The translations under genes and the position numbers were made by a program. A DNA stretch of 64,000 nt from Liolophura sinensis (Eukaryota; Mollusca; Polyplacophora; Chitonida; Chitonidae): contig NC_088307.1 of NCBI RefSeq assembly GCF_032854445.1, positions 9,188,017 through 9,252,016 on the forward strand, read 5' to 3'. The notes beneath the pieces are model-generated. The model had not been told where the DNA came from and made no database searches. It saw only the letters and a list, made by a program, of their open reading frames with translations. Positions 27,401-42,600 of the stretch are shown here, in pieces (position 1 is the stretch's first letter; each line of letters starts with the position of its first letter).

Positions 27401-30400
27401 TTGTATCATGTCCCACTGCTGCGTGGCCATGGAGTTCAGCATCAGCTGTGACCCGGCCCCTCGCAGAAATGCTGGTTGCTGAAATCATGAGAGTTTGTTA
27501 ACATTTATAATATGAATGAAGAATGTTCTCTCTGAAGTAATTCTGAGTCATAGTACACTGTTCTAAATTGAACAACTGATCAAAAAAAAAATCTGAAAAC
27601 ACCTGATGCAGAAAATTTTTAAAATTTTAAAATTACAGAACAAAAGCTATGTTGCATCATATAATTATTTATTAATGTGATAGTTACTTAATGAAATAAA
27701 CAAAAAATGTTTGCATTTCTCTACAAATGGAAGAAAACGGACAGCCTGGGATAAACCACCAACATTTGGACTGCCCTCATAAAAATGAAATATTCTTAAG
27801 CATGATCTTGTATACAATAGGACATCATATTTGATCCCAGTTATGAAATAAATCCGAAAAAAAATGAAGAAACAAACTGAACATTGGGTAAACATCTGCA
27901 AAAATGATAAATATAATCCTCCTTACTTTTCCAGTATCACCGACTGTTTCTCTGTATGGATTTGATAGCCTGTTCACAAAAAAAAAACAATAAATAATAA
28001 TAATTTAAATTCAAGCTAAAAATTAAATAATTAATTTCACACAGATTATTAATTTTGTTATTATTACATAGAAGCAACAACTGAAATAAGCAGTTGGGTC
28101 AGCTGGTCAAAAACAGAACATGGGTAAGGGAGAGAACTCCTCGTACCAGGCGCACTCAGGGGAGACAACTATAGTATGACAATTCTAGTCAAGACTAGAG
28201 GCTGTGCTGTACACAGAGCACATTAAGAAACTCATACCAAGAAAACTCCAAAAAGAGGATTTCAGAATATTTACAGTAATTAATATGCTCACAGAGCAGC
28301 AGGGCTGGAACATTCCCCTTGTGTTATTACATGCATGTAAAGGTCAATGCAGTACTTCTTGAGATACCACCCCGAACATTTTGTTAAACATAGATTCTAA
28401 TACATAATACACCAAGTCATGGAGTGTGTAATTTAATATGCACACAGGGAATGGAACATCCACCCCGTCCTACTGTGTTCTACATGTGTACTCAAAACAT
28501 GCAATATTTTTCACGATACCACCCCTAATATATTGCATTCCCTGTTATTGGACGCTGCACTTTGTAGCAACAAGCTAAAAAGTGTGCCAATTGTATATCC
28601 TTATGTGACCCAGCTGTGTAGACATAGTTGTAACACCACAAAGTTTACGGAGTCTCACGCGGGCACACAAAATTACACCAAATTATTATACACCTTTCAC
28701 TGTCTATCTACTAATGTTGTGGGCATTGTGCCGTATATGTTTCATACTGCACATCGCCACTGGCAACATTCATGTTGCATATCGCCATCGGCAACATTCA
28801 TACTGCACACCGCCACTGGCAACATTCATTTTACACACCACTATCGGCAACATTCATTTTGCACATCACCAATGGCAACATTCATCTTGCACGTCAACAG
28901 TAGCAATTGTTATGTCATTACATCTTTTCTCTCTAAACATAATGATGTGCTATTCATAAAAAGATCACCATGAATTTTAACACCTTAGTTTTGTGTCAAA
29001 GCTCATTTTCACTGATTAAAGTGTGCTAAAGTTCCCTCCCAAGCTGAAAAGAAGAGTCAGGAGTTGGAACTCTTTTGTCACCAAAGGTATAAACTATCCC
29101 ACTGTGTCATGTGTATGGTGAAAAATATTAAGCAACCTTTGTTGACATTAATTTACCAATCAAATGTCTCACCCTGTTCCAGGAGCACAAAATGACACCT
29201 CTTTTCTCTGGAAACTTCTCAAGTTCACAGACGTTCAACTTCTCAATTTTCTCCATAATTAGTCAAAATTACTATGACACTTTTTCAGACACCCATGTTA
29301 CAGTATATGTGATCAAAGATAGTTGCCTAACATTTTTGACAGGTCACATGACACAGTTGGACTTTTTCTACCTTTATCGTTAAAAGAGTTTGCGCTTGAA
29401 ACCCCCCTATTGTGTAATCTTTGGTGTATAAAATATAGGGTTTGAACAGAATACCAGTTGATGTGGACATATTCTATTTTTGCAAGGCGTAAGTGTGAAC
29501 TTGCAAGCTTGTTCCCACTTCAGCACAACACAAAAATAGGACTTGTCCACAGAGCCTGCACTACAGCCATCTAAAACATCAATGGAATCCAGTATTAGAG
29601 ACTTCCATCTTATCACTTGTGTTAATTCAAGTAGAAAAATGGCACAGTCCAAGGGTTTCCAAGGGTTTCAGACTATTGTGTTCAGAGTTTCCTGCATTTC
29701 TGTAGACAAATTATCTGGTGTTTCCAGCTTGCCAGTCTGGACACCCTGATTATTATTCAAGGCCTTCCATCCCATTTTCCAGGGTTTCCACGCTCTCTCC
29801 AAAAAAAACCCCAGGACATTCTATGGCCAAGTGTAATACATATGCTCAAATACAGTAAAACACCTACTCTCTGTTGGAATGCGACCTGCGGATCTGATCA
29901 GACGAAAGCCACAGCGTCTTGTCGATCGTCGTTTTGGCATATGGAATCTTGCCAACATCCTTGATGATCATCATCATGTGACTGCTGTCCTTGAGAATGC
30001 TGACGGCCTCCGTGTGAGAGATGTCCAGAAAACTCTGACCGTTGATGTCCAAAATCTGGTCACCCATCTGGATAAATGAGACAAGAGGTTAAACTGACCA
30101 ACTGAATGATGCATAACAAATATTTATTAATTTCCCTGTGGTAAAAAACATTTGTGGTTAAGTTTACTCCACAGCTATTTTGTTGGGGTCATATTCATAT
30201 TCTTGCAATTTAATTTCAGGCTTAACATTCCTTACATATATGTCTGCCTACAGATATGTAAAACTCGCAAAATATCCACCTGACGTCATATATTGTCATG
30301 TCTAAAACTAATACCTTCTTCTGCAATGTGCAGAGCTCCTACAGTGTAAGCCCCATCCCATGTAAAACTAACAGTTTAGTTCCACCCTGTGATGAGTAAA

Positions 30401-33400
30401 CCTAACACCTTCTAAAAAGTCCCACCTTGTGATGAGTAAAACTAATACTTTCTGTAAAGTCCCATCCAGTGATATGTAATCCTAACATCTCTACCAAAGT
30501 CTCACCCAGTGAGTAATGTCTAAAACTAACACCTCTAAAGTCCCATCCTGTGATGAGTAAAACTACCAACTCCTCCAAAGTCCCAGTCTGTGATGAGTAA
30601 AACTACCAACTCCTCCAAAGTCCCAGTCTGTGATGTGTAAAACTAGCAACTCATCCAAAGTCCCAGTCTGTGATGTGTGAAACTAACATCTCCTCAACAG
30701 TCCAACCTTGTGAAGTGTGAAACTAACATCTCCTCCAAACTCCCACCACCTGTGATGTGTTACACAGACATCTCCTGCAAAGTCTCATACTCTGATGTGT
30801 AAAACTAACATCTCTTCCAAAGTCTTATCCTGTGATGTGTAAAACTGACATCTCCTCCAAAGTTTCAGCCTGTAATGTGTAAAACTAACATCTCCCCTGA
30901 AGTCCCAGCCAATGTTGTGTAAAAATTAACATCTCCTCCAAAGTCCCACCTTGTAATGTGTAAAACTAACAACTCCTCCAAAGTTCCACCTTGAGATGTG
31001 TAAAACTAACAACTCCTCCAAAGTTCCACCTTGAGATGTGTAAAACTAACATCTCCTTTGAAGTCCAAGCTTGTGATGTGTAAAAACTAACATTTCTCCA
31101 AAGTCCAAGCCTGTGATGTGTAAATAACATCTCTTCCAAAGTTCCACCCAGCAATGTGTAAAACTGACATCTCCTCCAAAGTCCCACCTTGACATGTGTA
31201 AAAACTAACATCTCCTCCAAAGTCCCAGTCTGTGATGCATAAAACTGACATCTCCTCCAAAGTCCCAATCTGTGATGTGTAAAAACTGACATCTCCTCCA
31301 AAGTCCCAGTCTGTGATGTATAACACTGACATCTCCAAAGTCCCAGTCTGTGATGTATAACACTGACATCTCCTCCAAAGTCTCATCACCCTATGATGGA
31401 TCAAGCCTACAACATACTCACCTTAAGTCCTGCTCTGTGAGACACAGAGTTCCTGTCCACCCCGGTGATGTAAATTCCCAGCCCAAACTCCCTCCCCCCT
31501 CGAATCATCAGTCCCAAGCTCGCCTCATCCTCTACGAAAATGTTTATCTGAAATTCCAACCAATCATTTTGTGTAAAACAAAATTCTCTACTGTAGAAAA
31601 CATTGGAAACTTAATCTTCAAGTGTATGCTTGTCTCTGTACCTGACAATTAAGAGAAACTGAAAGTGTTTATGCTCACATATACAAATAAGTTTCATGTC
31701 AAGAAATGACTTAATTTTGAAATAATTTCATTTACTTGATATCAGTCATGTTGATAGTGCAAGGAACCCCAAAAATTGATCTGTGAACTTTAATGTTTTA
31801 TAATGCACATTGCACTTCACAAATTTTTTAACATTAATTAAGCTATTAAAAAGTTAGTTGGCAAAAGTTCAGTTTGACAAAACTGACTAAACATTTACCT
31901 TGCGCTCATCTGCAGCTTTTAGTAGCATCAGGCCACTCCTTCTCTGGTCACCTGACCGGGCCTGACCAATCTGCTCTAGCTCTGGGGGTGGAGACACCGG
32001 CCGGCCACTGGGATCCACCCAAATATAGGACTGGTGAACAGAATAGGAACCAGGAATCCTCCCCACCCGACATATCACCAGGTCAAGTTTTCGTGCTGAC
32101 CGAATTATCTGAACAAAAGAGAAAGAAAAAAATACACACTTAAACTTAATTTCATTGAAATGTTGACTGATAAAGTGGATGAAAGAAAAACAGACATGAC
32201 AGAAGACCTCTAATCATAGAGTTACTAAATAAAGCAGTTGACTTAGTAACAAAAAGTTTTGTTTTTTTTTTTGAAATAAAGGCATTTAACCAAAGTTGCA
32301 ACATTCCAATATGTACAATATAGAATTAGGCCACTTAGTAAATTAGTATTTTTTAAAGATTTCCTTTAATTTTTAAAATTTATTCGAAGGAATTTATCAT
32401 AGTGATGCCATTGAAAATGCCTTTACTCGCCACAACACACATTTTCCCTGCCATAGCTAAAGAATCATATTTTTTTCAAAAATCAGGGCAGCAGATAAAA
32501 GTCAGGATGGGAAAGCAGCTATCTTCTTTTATGTACCCTTATTCCTTTCAATGTGAGCATGAATAACAAATTCACACGTAGTTATATTATGTTTCTTCAC
32601 TATCACACGTAGTTATATTATGTTTCTTCACTATCACACGTAGTTATATTATGTTTCTTCACTATCACACGTAGTTATATTATGTTTCTTCACTATCACA
32701 CATAGTTATATTATGTTTCTTCACTATCACACGTAGTTATATTATGTTTCTTCACTATCACACGTAGTTATATTATGTTTCTTCACTATCAACTACTTGT
32801 AATAACATACTATACTGAGATGGCTGAGGTAATCATTTGTTTGAAAATTTCAATTTATTAATTTGCCATTAGCAGATTATTTAATTTTATTCTGGTGATG
32901 AATTCATTTTTGTACTTGCTTCAACCCAGATAAGTATTAGTGCCTGACTGTTTATTCTGCACTATAATAAACTAAAAAAAAATTCTGACAGGCTTTCCTT
33001 CTTCACTATCCTAAAAAATACATGTGTAATGAACATAACTTTATTTTGATTGTGTGAGTGTGTGTGTGTTTTATGTCATACTTAACAATACATTACTGCC
33101 CTACCATTTGGAGCAAGTTGAACTTATAACTGTTAAAAAAAAAGAAAACATGGAAAAAATAACCCCTCAGCCTGTAAAGAACATGCTTGTCAAAACTGGA
33201 AAAACAAAACTTCATCTGGAATATCAAAATGAGGCTGGGTTAAAAAAAAAATTAGCCCACAAAAAAGATCCAAGAGAAGATAAAACTGAACCTAAAACAA
33301 CTGAGCCAGGGGAAAACACAACAAATCTTTGGAAAAACAAAACTAAATCCTGCAAAACAAAACACATCCTGGGAAAAACAACATATTAAAAAAAAGCTGT

Positions 33401-36400
33401 TGGAAGAAAGTACTCACCTCTAAGCAAATTATGGGCCTATCATATATTTCATCTGTACATGTAATTTACACTTTTCAAGTGGCACAATTTGTTTGATAAC
33501 GACTGATTTGCACATCTTTTAGTTCCACACCGAAAGTTTATGGTACAGCCTGATTCATTTCTTGTCAGAAAAACCTTCAGCATCAGCATCAAAAGTGTCA
33601 TTTTAAGGTCACCATGTGCTTCTCAAAGTGCATTTTTACACGCCAGACTTTATGTGAAATGCAAATCAACTTAATGAAGAAGACTTGCAACCATGCAGAT
33701 TAAATTTTAAATTTTAATTTTAATAGGTGAAGCAAATACTGCACGGGCACAGTGTCTGAATCATACTTGAGGTTTGGATGTATTGCAGCCATTCGTTGAC
33801 AACACAGTTTGATAGCTCAGTCATAAAATACACACTTCTTTTTCGTATACTACCTGACCAAACTAAGATAATATAATACCCTGGTTCACAGGTTTTATAA
33901 AACCTCACAGCTACTAATACAACTGTAACTATCACTATACAAATCATATCATTCATTAGCTATGTGTTGCCATCAATCAAGTTCAATATTTTGGTATTAC
34001 ACACCACACAACAACATCTGATTAAAATATGGACCTGTATATGGATATGGATCAAAGACTACCACAACACCTTCGAAGGTATTTTCCTCGCAAGTGACCT
34101 GACATCTAGGTATGCATTCATTAAGGTAAAACATAAAACTGTTTTATATTATTCCATAGAAATTGATTCCTCATTGATTACACTGGTACCCAACACATAT
34201 AAATATTCATAAAACCATCAAAATCACTAGAATATATTTGTTCCTTCCTAAACCACCAAAGAAATGACACATAAGTACTTGGGGGTGGGGGGGGGGGGGG
34301 GTCATTTAACAGGCTGATTCATCATGACCTGTCAAAGATACTTTCACCCAATACTCATGCTGAAAATGTTTGAGGATTTAGATGGGAAAATGCATGCATG
34401 CCCATGTATAGTCAGTCAACCAGTTTCAATGAAGGGCTTTATAAAATACATGTGCAATTATATTCAACAATGTTATTGGTGAAGAAAACTTTAGAAACAA
34501 GAAAAAATGTGTCCAAAGAAGACAATAAATAAGCTTAACTATGTAAGAAAATTACACAAATAATTTCTATATATATATACATACATTAATATACATAATT
34601 ATATTACTGCTGTCTAGGGCGAAGACATTTTTACAAAACATGACATAAAACTTTTTCAAGAAGCCAATTCAGTACAAAAACTATATCACTGACAATCAGA
34701 GAAATGTTGATCAAGTACAAATATGCACCCCATGTCAGTGATCTTTAATGAGACTGAATGTGCAAACAATCAAACAAGCGTTATCAACCTTCACAGTCAC
34801 CAACGCCCCATAAACAATAACAGTTGAGGAATCTACAAATTCACTGTTCACAGGTGGGTTTGAACCCCCACCTTGTATGTCCCAGTGCTTCAAGAGAAGT
34901 GGCTTAACTGCTGAGCCATGACTCACACTATCCACAGGCATTATTAGGGGACAATAAAACATACAATAAGGCTTCAGACAATCTGACAATGTCACTCTGG
35001 CACCTGCTTCATGCCAACTCAGACGTTCGCAAATTGATCATGATCTTTTTTTGTCTCCTAAGCTCTCTCTTTAATAGTCAGTAAACCTGCCTTCAAATCC
35101 ATGAATACATACATACCTATTCTATTTTACTTTGGGTACGACAAGCTATTCAAAGTGCAAAATTCTACAATATCAAGGGTCAAAATGTTTGGTCATTCAC
35201 TCATTTTTAAGGGGTCAAAATGAAAATGATGCCCTCAAACTGAGCCCAGGTCATCTCAAATATAACTTTCTATCACGCAGGTATTCTTAATTTCAGATAC
35301 ATATGTGATGGTTTCCTGTGTATTATCCACCTCCTTGTTTTCCAATGATATAAATAAAATTTTACACCTTCAAATCATATTGAATGACCTCAAGTTTTGT
35401 CCACGTCATCATTCTAAAGTGTTCAAAATATCAAACATTTGGAATTAAACACCATGCAATCAGATAAAAGAGTGTGTAACTTATATATATGTAAAGGGGA
35501 AATATCAGGATTTCCTTCAGTGATAAAAAGTGTTATTTCATATATGAAATATTATCACTTTTGTTATTTCATGTGAGATTTTATCACTTTTGTTATTTCA
35601 CATGAGATATTATCACTTTTGTTATTCATTATGTAAGACATTATTACTTTTCACATGTGAAATATTATCGCTGTTGTTATACAGTTTGATATTTCACATC
35701 AAGAGGCCATGACTGAAAAAAATGACATCATAAACAAGTTTAGCAAACTTTAAATTTCCTACATCACACAACACCATACGATGTCACAGGACGTCATTTA
35801 TATAAAAGGTCTGAAGGCCTATATCTAAAAATATTTCTTAACTTCTTCAATCTAACAAAACCATGATATGATATTTTTTGGTCAAAATATATAAAATAAA
35901 CCAAATAATGAAGAGTGGAGTTTGAATACCTAAATACTGTCCTTGTTAAAGGTGCATGGGCCCAGATTTACTTTTCTGAGTAAAGTAACTCTGAACTTAT
36001 GTTCTCAGCCCCACCTGTTTCTCCAATACCACATGCATGCAACTTTGCTGAGTGCTTTTCGATTTCTGTTATTACCACTTAAAATTAAAATTTAATTATT
36101 AATGTTTGAGAAAATTAATGCATGGATGATTCCCTTGGGCAACTGAATATAACACAACAAAATTGACAATCACCCAAGAGCAAAACTAAAGAGATTAAGA
36201 TCTGAGATTAAATTCCTTTAAACCTACATTTGAAAGTGAACTTTGGGCCCTTACCGACTGTCAGGTTAATAAAAGGTACCATTTATTATATGCCTTAATG
36301 CACATACTGCGAATGGTATTTCCTACAAGTTGTAGAAGTAAAAAAAAAAAAACAATGTGTTAAAAAAAAAATGTGGCATATGAAATTCAGCTTTTTCCAG

Positions 36401-39400
36401 TTTTATTTAACGACAATCAAATTCTAGGAGTCTATTTGACAATCCTAGTGTATGAATCTGGGTCAAATTTCTGACCAATGGGGTCGAGAGCTTTAATCAA
36501 GGCTTTGTTTTCAACAGACCTTTCCGAGCTGCCAATCAAGAACACGCAGCTGACCAATCATAAGCAGTGGTGTTGCAAACAGGTCAACATTGGTTACAAA
36601 TGTTCAATCTTTCTGTGATGTCATGGCGTCACAATAGGGGGACTCAGCCTTTATACTAATACCACTCAACCAGTCATTTCACTATTCCATTAATGCTGAA
36701 TGCCAAGCGAGGAAGCTACAACTTCCTCTTTTAAGGTGTGATCCGACCCAGGATTGACAATGGATCTACCGTACCCTTAAGCAGATGTTCTACCAACTGA
36801 GCTATTGAGGCTGGTCAGAGGCACAAATGACATCTCTTTCCTTTAGGAACTTTTCAACTTCACAAACATTCAAATTCTCAATCTTCTCTATCATTCCTCC
36901 ACTCTAAATTACTTTTTTGACACTTTTTTGGGACACCCATGTTACAGTGAATATGATCCAAAATAGTTGCCTAACATTACTGACAGGTCACATGATAAGG
37001 TTGGATTTTTTCTACCTTCATCGATAAAAGAGTTCGAAATCAAAACTCCCCTCTTGGGTTCACCGGGAATGGAGTGAAAAGTATAACATGACAAGAAGAG
37101 AGTGGTGGAACATAGGATGTAATGGATCCATCCATACACCCAAAAGCCTGACCTTGCCCAGTAAGCATAATGAGGCATGAAACATCAGTCATGCCAGAAT
37201 ATTAAATCAATAAAACCAAAGTTCAATTCTTATTTATTTCTTCATTATAAACGTGGCCTACACTGGAATTGAACTCTAGAACATGAGACTGTTTATTTTA
37301 CAGATTCTCACAAATAACTAACTTGAAATCTATAATAAATGGACATACTTTAAAAGCATGTGTATGGTTTTGCTCTCCCCCCACCCCCCACCCCCCGGCT
37401 CCCCACCCCTCCAATCCCAACTGTCTGCTGAATGTTTAGTATGCTAGCTTTCATGAAGAATATATTCTGAATCATAAATACAGATAAGACATTTAACCTT
37501 CAAGATATCAACTGACAACCAGGGTTAATACAGCAAAGTTGGTTAAGTTTACAAAAACTGGTTCTTTTTTGCAGTGACCTTTTCAACTAGTACAAATTTA
37601 CCTCAGTGTCATTTATATAATAAAAAAAAGGTTTGACAAAAAGACAAAAATAATTAATTACTTTCACACATCTGTAATCTGATTTTAATTTGAATATATT
37701 TTTTTTCTTGGATCGTTGTCTTACGTTGTTATTTATTAATTCATAACACTCATAAGCATGTCTACACTAACACAAAAACATCCACAAATTTAAGAAAAGC
37801 AATATTTATTCACTTAATCAGTGTGTTTCTTATCTTGCAGTAAAATGTATTTCACCAAATAACTGAACACATCTTGTATTAGTCAGCCTACGAATCTTAA
37901 ACTCATGACTTCCCACAATGTCCAGTTTGATCAATTCATATGCCTGATTTACTGTAAACAATCAATCTTTTCAACCTGTACAGCAACTTTTTTCTGTGGA
38001 ATTTATGCATACAATTATTTTGAGAATGACACCAGAAATGATTTGTTTTTATCACTAAGGTGCAAACTTCATAAAACGGTGCAAATTATTTCTCTGCACC
38101 CCATAATTCTCTCAGAATGTTTCAAAATTTTGGTCGCAGTGGTGATTGAAAAAGGCTGAAGAATTAGGGCAGCCAAGTGAAACTACAATGAGCTTAAGGT
38201 ACGTGTACATAAAATTCCAATCAAATATTTCTTTATTTCACTTGTTTAATGCAATACTCAAAAATTTTTCACTTCTACGACAATAACTACGAAGTTACTG
38301 ATAAACTTTCCCACGCATAACATACAGAAATCGTGGATGTACAATGAGGGACCCATTATATCAGATTTATTAAATGAGTTGTGTAATTTTCATTTGTTCC
38401 AAGCCTTTGGCAAGGAACAAAGGAAAATTTGAAATAATGAGTCATGAAGTCCATATCCTATATCTCATCATAATTTATTTTTAACGGTTTCAGGTGGTTG
38501 ATAAAGAAGAAAATTTTTATTTGTTTTAACAAGTATGTAAATGAGATGCATACAAATTTATGTATGTGTGAAAAGGTTGGGACCATAAAACACATTTCCC
38601 AAAATATAGTTCTTGAAAACTTTGAGGAAATCTGTGATTTCTGAGAACAGAAAGCATAACACAATCCATTGGTGTGATAAGATGACAAGCTTTAATTTCT
38701 TTCAAAAATATCAGCATTCATAACTGCTCATTTGTCGAAACATCTGGCTCCATTAGTGGGATCTTAATCTAGGTCGTACCTCTATGACGTCACGCGATGA
38801 CTTTCAGGGTGCGAGGAGCGCTGATTTCAAAAATCATACCGAATGAAATATTCAAATTTAGGCTTTTAACGCAAACAATTCACCTCAAACCTATTTGCTA
38901 GTCTTATTAACCAAAAGGAACTTGGAGAATGAAACAAAAACAGTGTCTACGACATTTCAAAAGGCTTTATTTTGGTTCCGTTTTGGGCTTTCCGTGCGAT
39001 AGTAGACGTGATGTTGAATGAAAAGGTCACAATGAGCCCAATTATAGTGTTTGTTGTGGCAAAGAGAATGAACTAGACCCAAGAACAATCTTGAGGCACA
39101 CCAGTTGCAGACGAGTTCATACACACGAAAGTCCTTGGTGCTCTACGAAGTAGCAAGGTAAGTTTGTAGGTGTTTAATTTCATTAAAATCTGACACCGAG
39201 GCATGCTGCCGTCATTGACGCCTCATGCAGTGACAGTTGAACTTATGTTTGTGACTATACCTGGTTTTTGGCATGTACAGTGTCAAGCATTTCATTTTCT
39301 TTCACCAGCTCAAATTTTATTCCCATCTATCCTATCTAGTGTATCAAAAACTTAACTATTTTGGTACCAAAAAACAAATGTCATGGTGGAGTAAGTGATC

Positions 39401-39568
39401 ACCAGCCTGTTTGTTTTTTTGTTGTTGTTGTTGTTGTACTTTTTCATTGGATGAGCTTGTCAATGAAAGTTCTTGTGACATATCAAAATTTCAGGTTATT
39501 TATACAATGAGTGGTATATTGAAAATTTATGTCACTGTTGTTTATCACTAACACAGGAAAATTACGGG

Positions 39569-39600
<32 letters not shown>

Positions 39601-42600
39601 GGTGGAAAACATGCTGATTGTCACTGACTGAGCACTGTAGTATATTGTACCTCACCATAATCTCCTCTATGCAGTGAGAGCAGGGAATCTATATTGTACC
39701 TCACCATAATATCCTCCATACAGTGAGAGCTGGGGGAATATATATTGTGCCTCACCATAATATCCTCTATGCAGTGAGAGCAGGGAATCTGTATTGTGCC
39801 TCAACATAATATCCTCCATACCTTGAGAGCTGGGGGAATATATATTGTGCCTCACCATAATATCCTCCATACAGTGAGAGCTGGGGGAATATATATTGTG
39901 CCTCACCATAATATCCTCCATACAGTGAGAGCTGGGGGAATATATATTGTACCTCACCATAACATCCTCTATGCAGTGAGAGCTGGGGGAATATATATTG
40001 TACCTCACCATAATATCCTCTATGCAGTGAGAGCTGGGGGAATCTATATTGTACCTCACCATAATATCCTCCATACAGTGAGAGCTGGGGGAATATATAT
40101 TGTGCCTCACCATAATATCCTCCATACAGTGAGAGCTGGGGGAATATATATTGTGCCTCGCCATAATATCCTCCATACAGTGAGAGCTGGGGGAATATAT
40201 ATTGTACCTCACCATAATACCCTCCATACAGTGAGAGCTGGGGGAATATATATTGTACCTCACCATAATATCCTCCATACAGTGAGAGCTGGGGAATCTA
40301 TACTGTACCTCACCATAATATCCTCCATACAGTGAGAGCTGGGGGAATATATATTGTACCTCACCATAATATCCTCCATACAGTGAGAGCTGGGGGAATC
40401 TATATTGTACCTCACCATAATATCCTCCATACAGTGAGAGCTGGGGGAATATATATTGTACCTCACCATAATATCCTCCATACAGTGAGAGCTGAGGAAT
40501 CTATATTGTACCTCACCATAATATCCTCCATACAGTGAGAGCTGGGGAATCTATATTGTGCCTCACCATAATATCCTCCATACAGTGAGAGCTGGGGGAA
40601 TCTATATTGTACCTCACCATAATATCCCCCATACAGTGAGAGCTGGGGAATCTATATTGTGCCTCACCATAATATCCTCCATACAGTGAGAGCCGGGGAA
40701 TCTATATTGTACCTCACCATAATATCCTCCATACAGTGAGAGCTGGGGAATCTATGTTTTACCTCACCATAATGACCGGCATGCAGTAAGAGCAGCCGAA
40801 TCTACAAATGCCTTTACATTTCCAACCATTGACGAAATTATGCATAAAAACAGAGGGATTATTTAATGTAATTAAAAGTAAAATAAAAGCATGAGTTGCA
40901 GATTATAACGAATCTTTACATGTCACATTTTTTATGGTGTTTTTTTCATAAACAATGCACAAGTAGAGACCTATAAAGCATTGAAAGCAAAACTACACCC
41001 TCATTTTTACAAACAGGTAAAAAACTGCACAGGTGACTGCACAGGTATTCAATGAAACAAATGCATGACTTGTAGATTACATCAAATCTGATTCATTCCA
41101 CAGAATAACACATCTTTTGTGTATTTAAAGTAATACAGAAATGTGACGTGACAATGCAGGCATGGTGTTTTGTCTCCTGTCAAATAAAACTGAGCAATGG
41201 AGATTCTGGAAACTGGCAATGCCTCGTGTCATGTTAAATGTCACACATTTCAAGATCCAAGGACAACAAGTATACTATATGGCATGTCTTGACAGCGAAG
41301 TTCAACATGAGACAGTATTTAAAATAATAGATACTAACAAAATTATAAATAAAAATAAATAAATAAATAAATGTATTCATCCATTCTTTCTTTCCTTTGA
41401 TTTATTCATTTAATTTTCCTGTTTAACACCATACTCAAGAATTTTTTTACTGATGTGATATTGCAATGAGTGTCACGGTTGGGGTAAACAGGAGAGCCAG
41501 AGGTAAACCACCGGCGTTTGGCAAGATACTTATGAGCTTTTCCTTGTGTGACATATAATTAAAGTATGCACACCATGTTGGAGGAAGAAATTAGCAATCT
41601 CCAATAAATTCAGGCTGCCCTGAACGATCATTAAAAAACATCATCAACCACTTAGTCACGCGGCAGTGCCAAATGCTTGGTCACAAAGCATTGTCAACTG
41701 CATGGTAACAAAGCATTGTCAACTGCTTGGTCACAAAACATTGTCAATCGCATGGTCACAAAGTAGTGTCAACCTCTTGGTCACAAAGCACTGTCAACCA
41801 CTTATCATCAAGAAAGCTCCACACTGATGCCCATTTTGCATGATTCTGCTAGCTTTACAGATCTATGACAAGTGCTTTCATGTTTGTTTGGAAGGTACAA
41901 TGACACATAAAAATGTAAGTTTCAGCAGCATCAGAAACAATTTTTGTGTGACATTAATATTTGCCTGTAAAAATGCACTTTTGGGGTCAAACGTTTGGGT
42001 TAAATATAAATTATTATACATCTACCTGTGAATACATTAATTACCTGAGGTTTAATTATTTTTCATTAGCCGAACTCTTCAGGTATGATGAATATGTACT
42101 TGAAATTGTGTAATATGTTAAGATCATAATCGCACATGATTCATTTACCCACGTTACAACTACTTCCTGTCTCAAAAGAGATCAGTCACGACCCAGAATA
42201 AATACCAGCACCAAAAACAGGATGGTTTATCTTCACGTCAGGCAGCTATGTCTGGCTGGCAGGTGGATTTATCAGCTACCTGTGCTCGCATAAATGATTA
42301 ATGATCAAACTGATTAACACCATTGTGTTCAGGTAACATTCATGAGAAACTAAGGCCAACAGAATGTTTCTATAATGGTTTTTGCATCCCACCAAAAACA
42401 GTTGGCATAACTGTGCACGAGAAATTCTTTCATCATAGTATGGTTTTATTTCTCTAGCTGTACAAACAAAAAGTTTTTCAGCCAACCGTATTTTTAATTG
42501 TAGAAAAAACTCACCTTTTTCCAACTGAACTTTTCACATGGGTAGTGTGTCATCCCAAACAAACAATTTTTTTCTCGCTATTTTTTTTTTAAAGTTTGCA

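Larger units (their letters stand above)
27970..29867 (-). other. WHRN intron between exons 4 and 5
   Basis: This 1.9-kb intron holds a 28-bp minisatellite (about 28743-28908) and one copy of dispersed family R1 (about 29185-29405). The parts at 28.0-28.7 and 29.4-29.87 kb hold nothing I can name. Confidence 0.75.

Noticed and set aside
33054..33389. A lysine-rich 111-codon open frame
   Set aside because: It is an A-rich degenerate repeat (GGAAAAACAAAAC-type words) with low-complexity translation.
36720..36812. Functional tRNA gene on the minus strand
   Set aside because: Box A is good, but box B is degraded and the acceptor and anticodon stems do not pair. It continues into a SINE body.
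39667..40481. Open frames of 179-203 codons on both strands with a 17-residue period
   Set aside because: They come from the 51-bp array. 50-bp units interrupt them repeatedly.
39641..40796. Possible CRISPR-like array because of regular repeats
   Set aside because: The repeats are contiguous with no unique spacers and the context is a eukaryotic intron, so this is a minisatellite.
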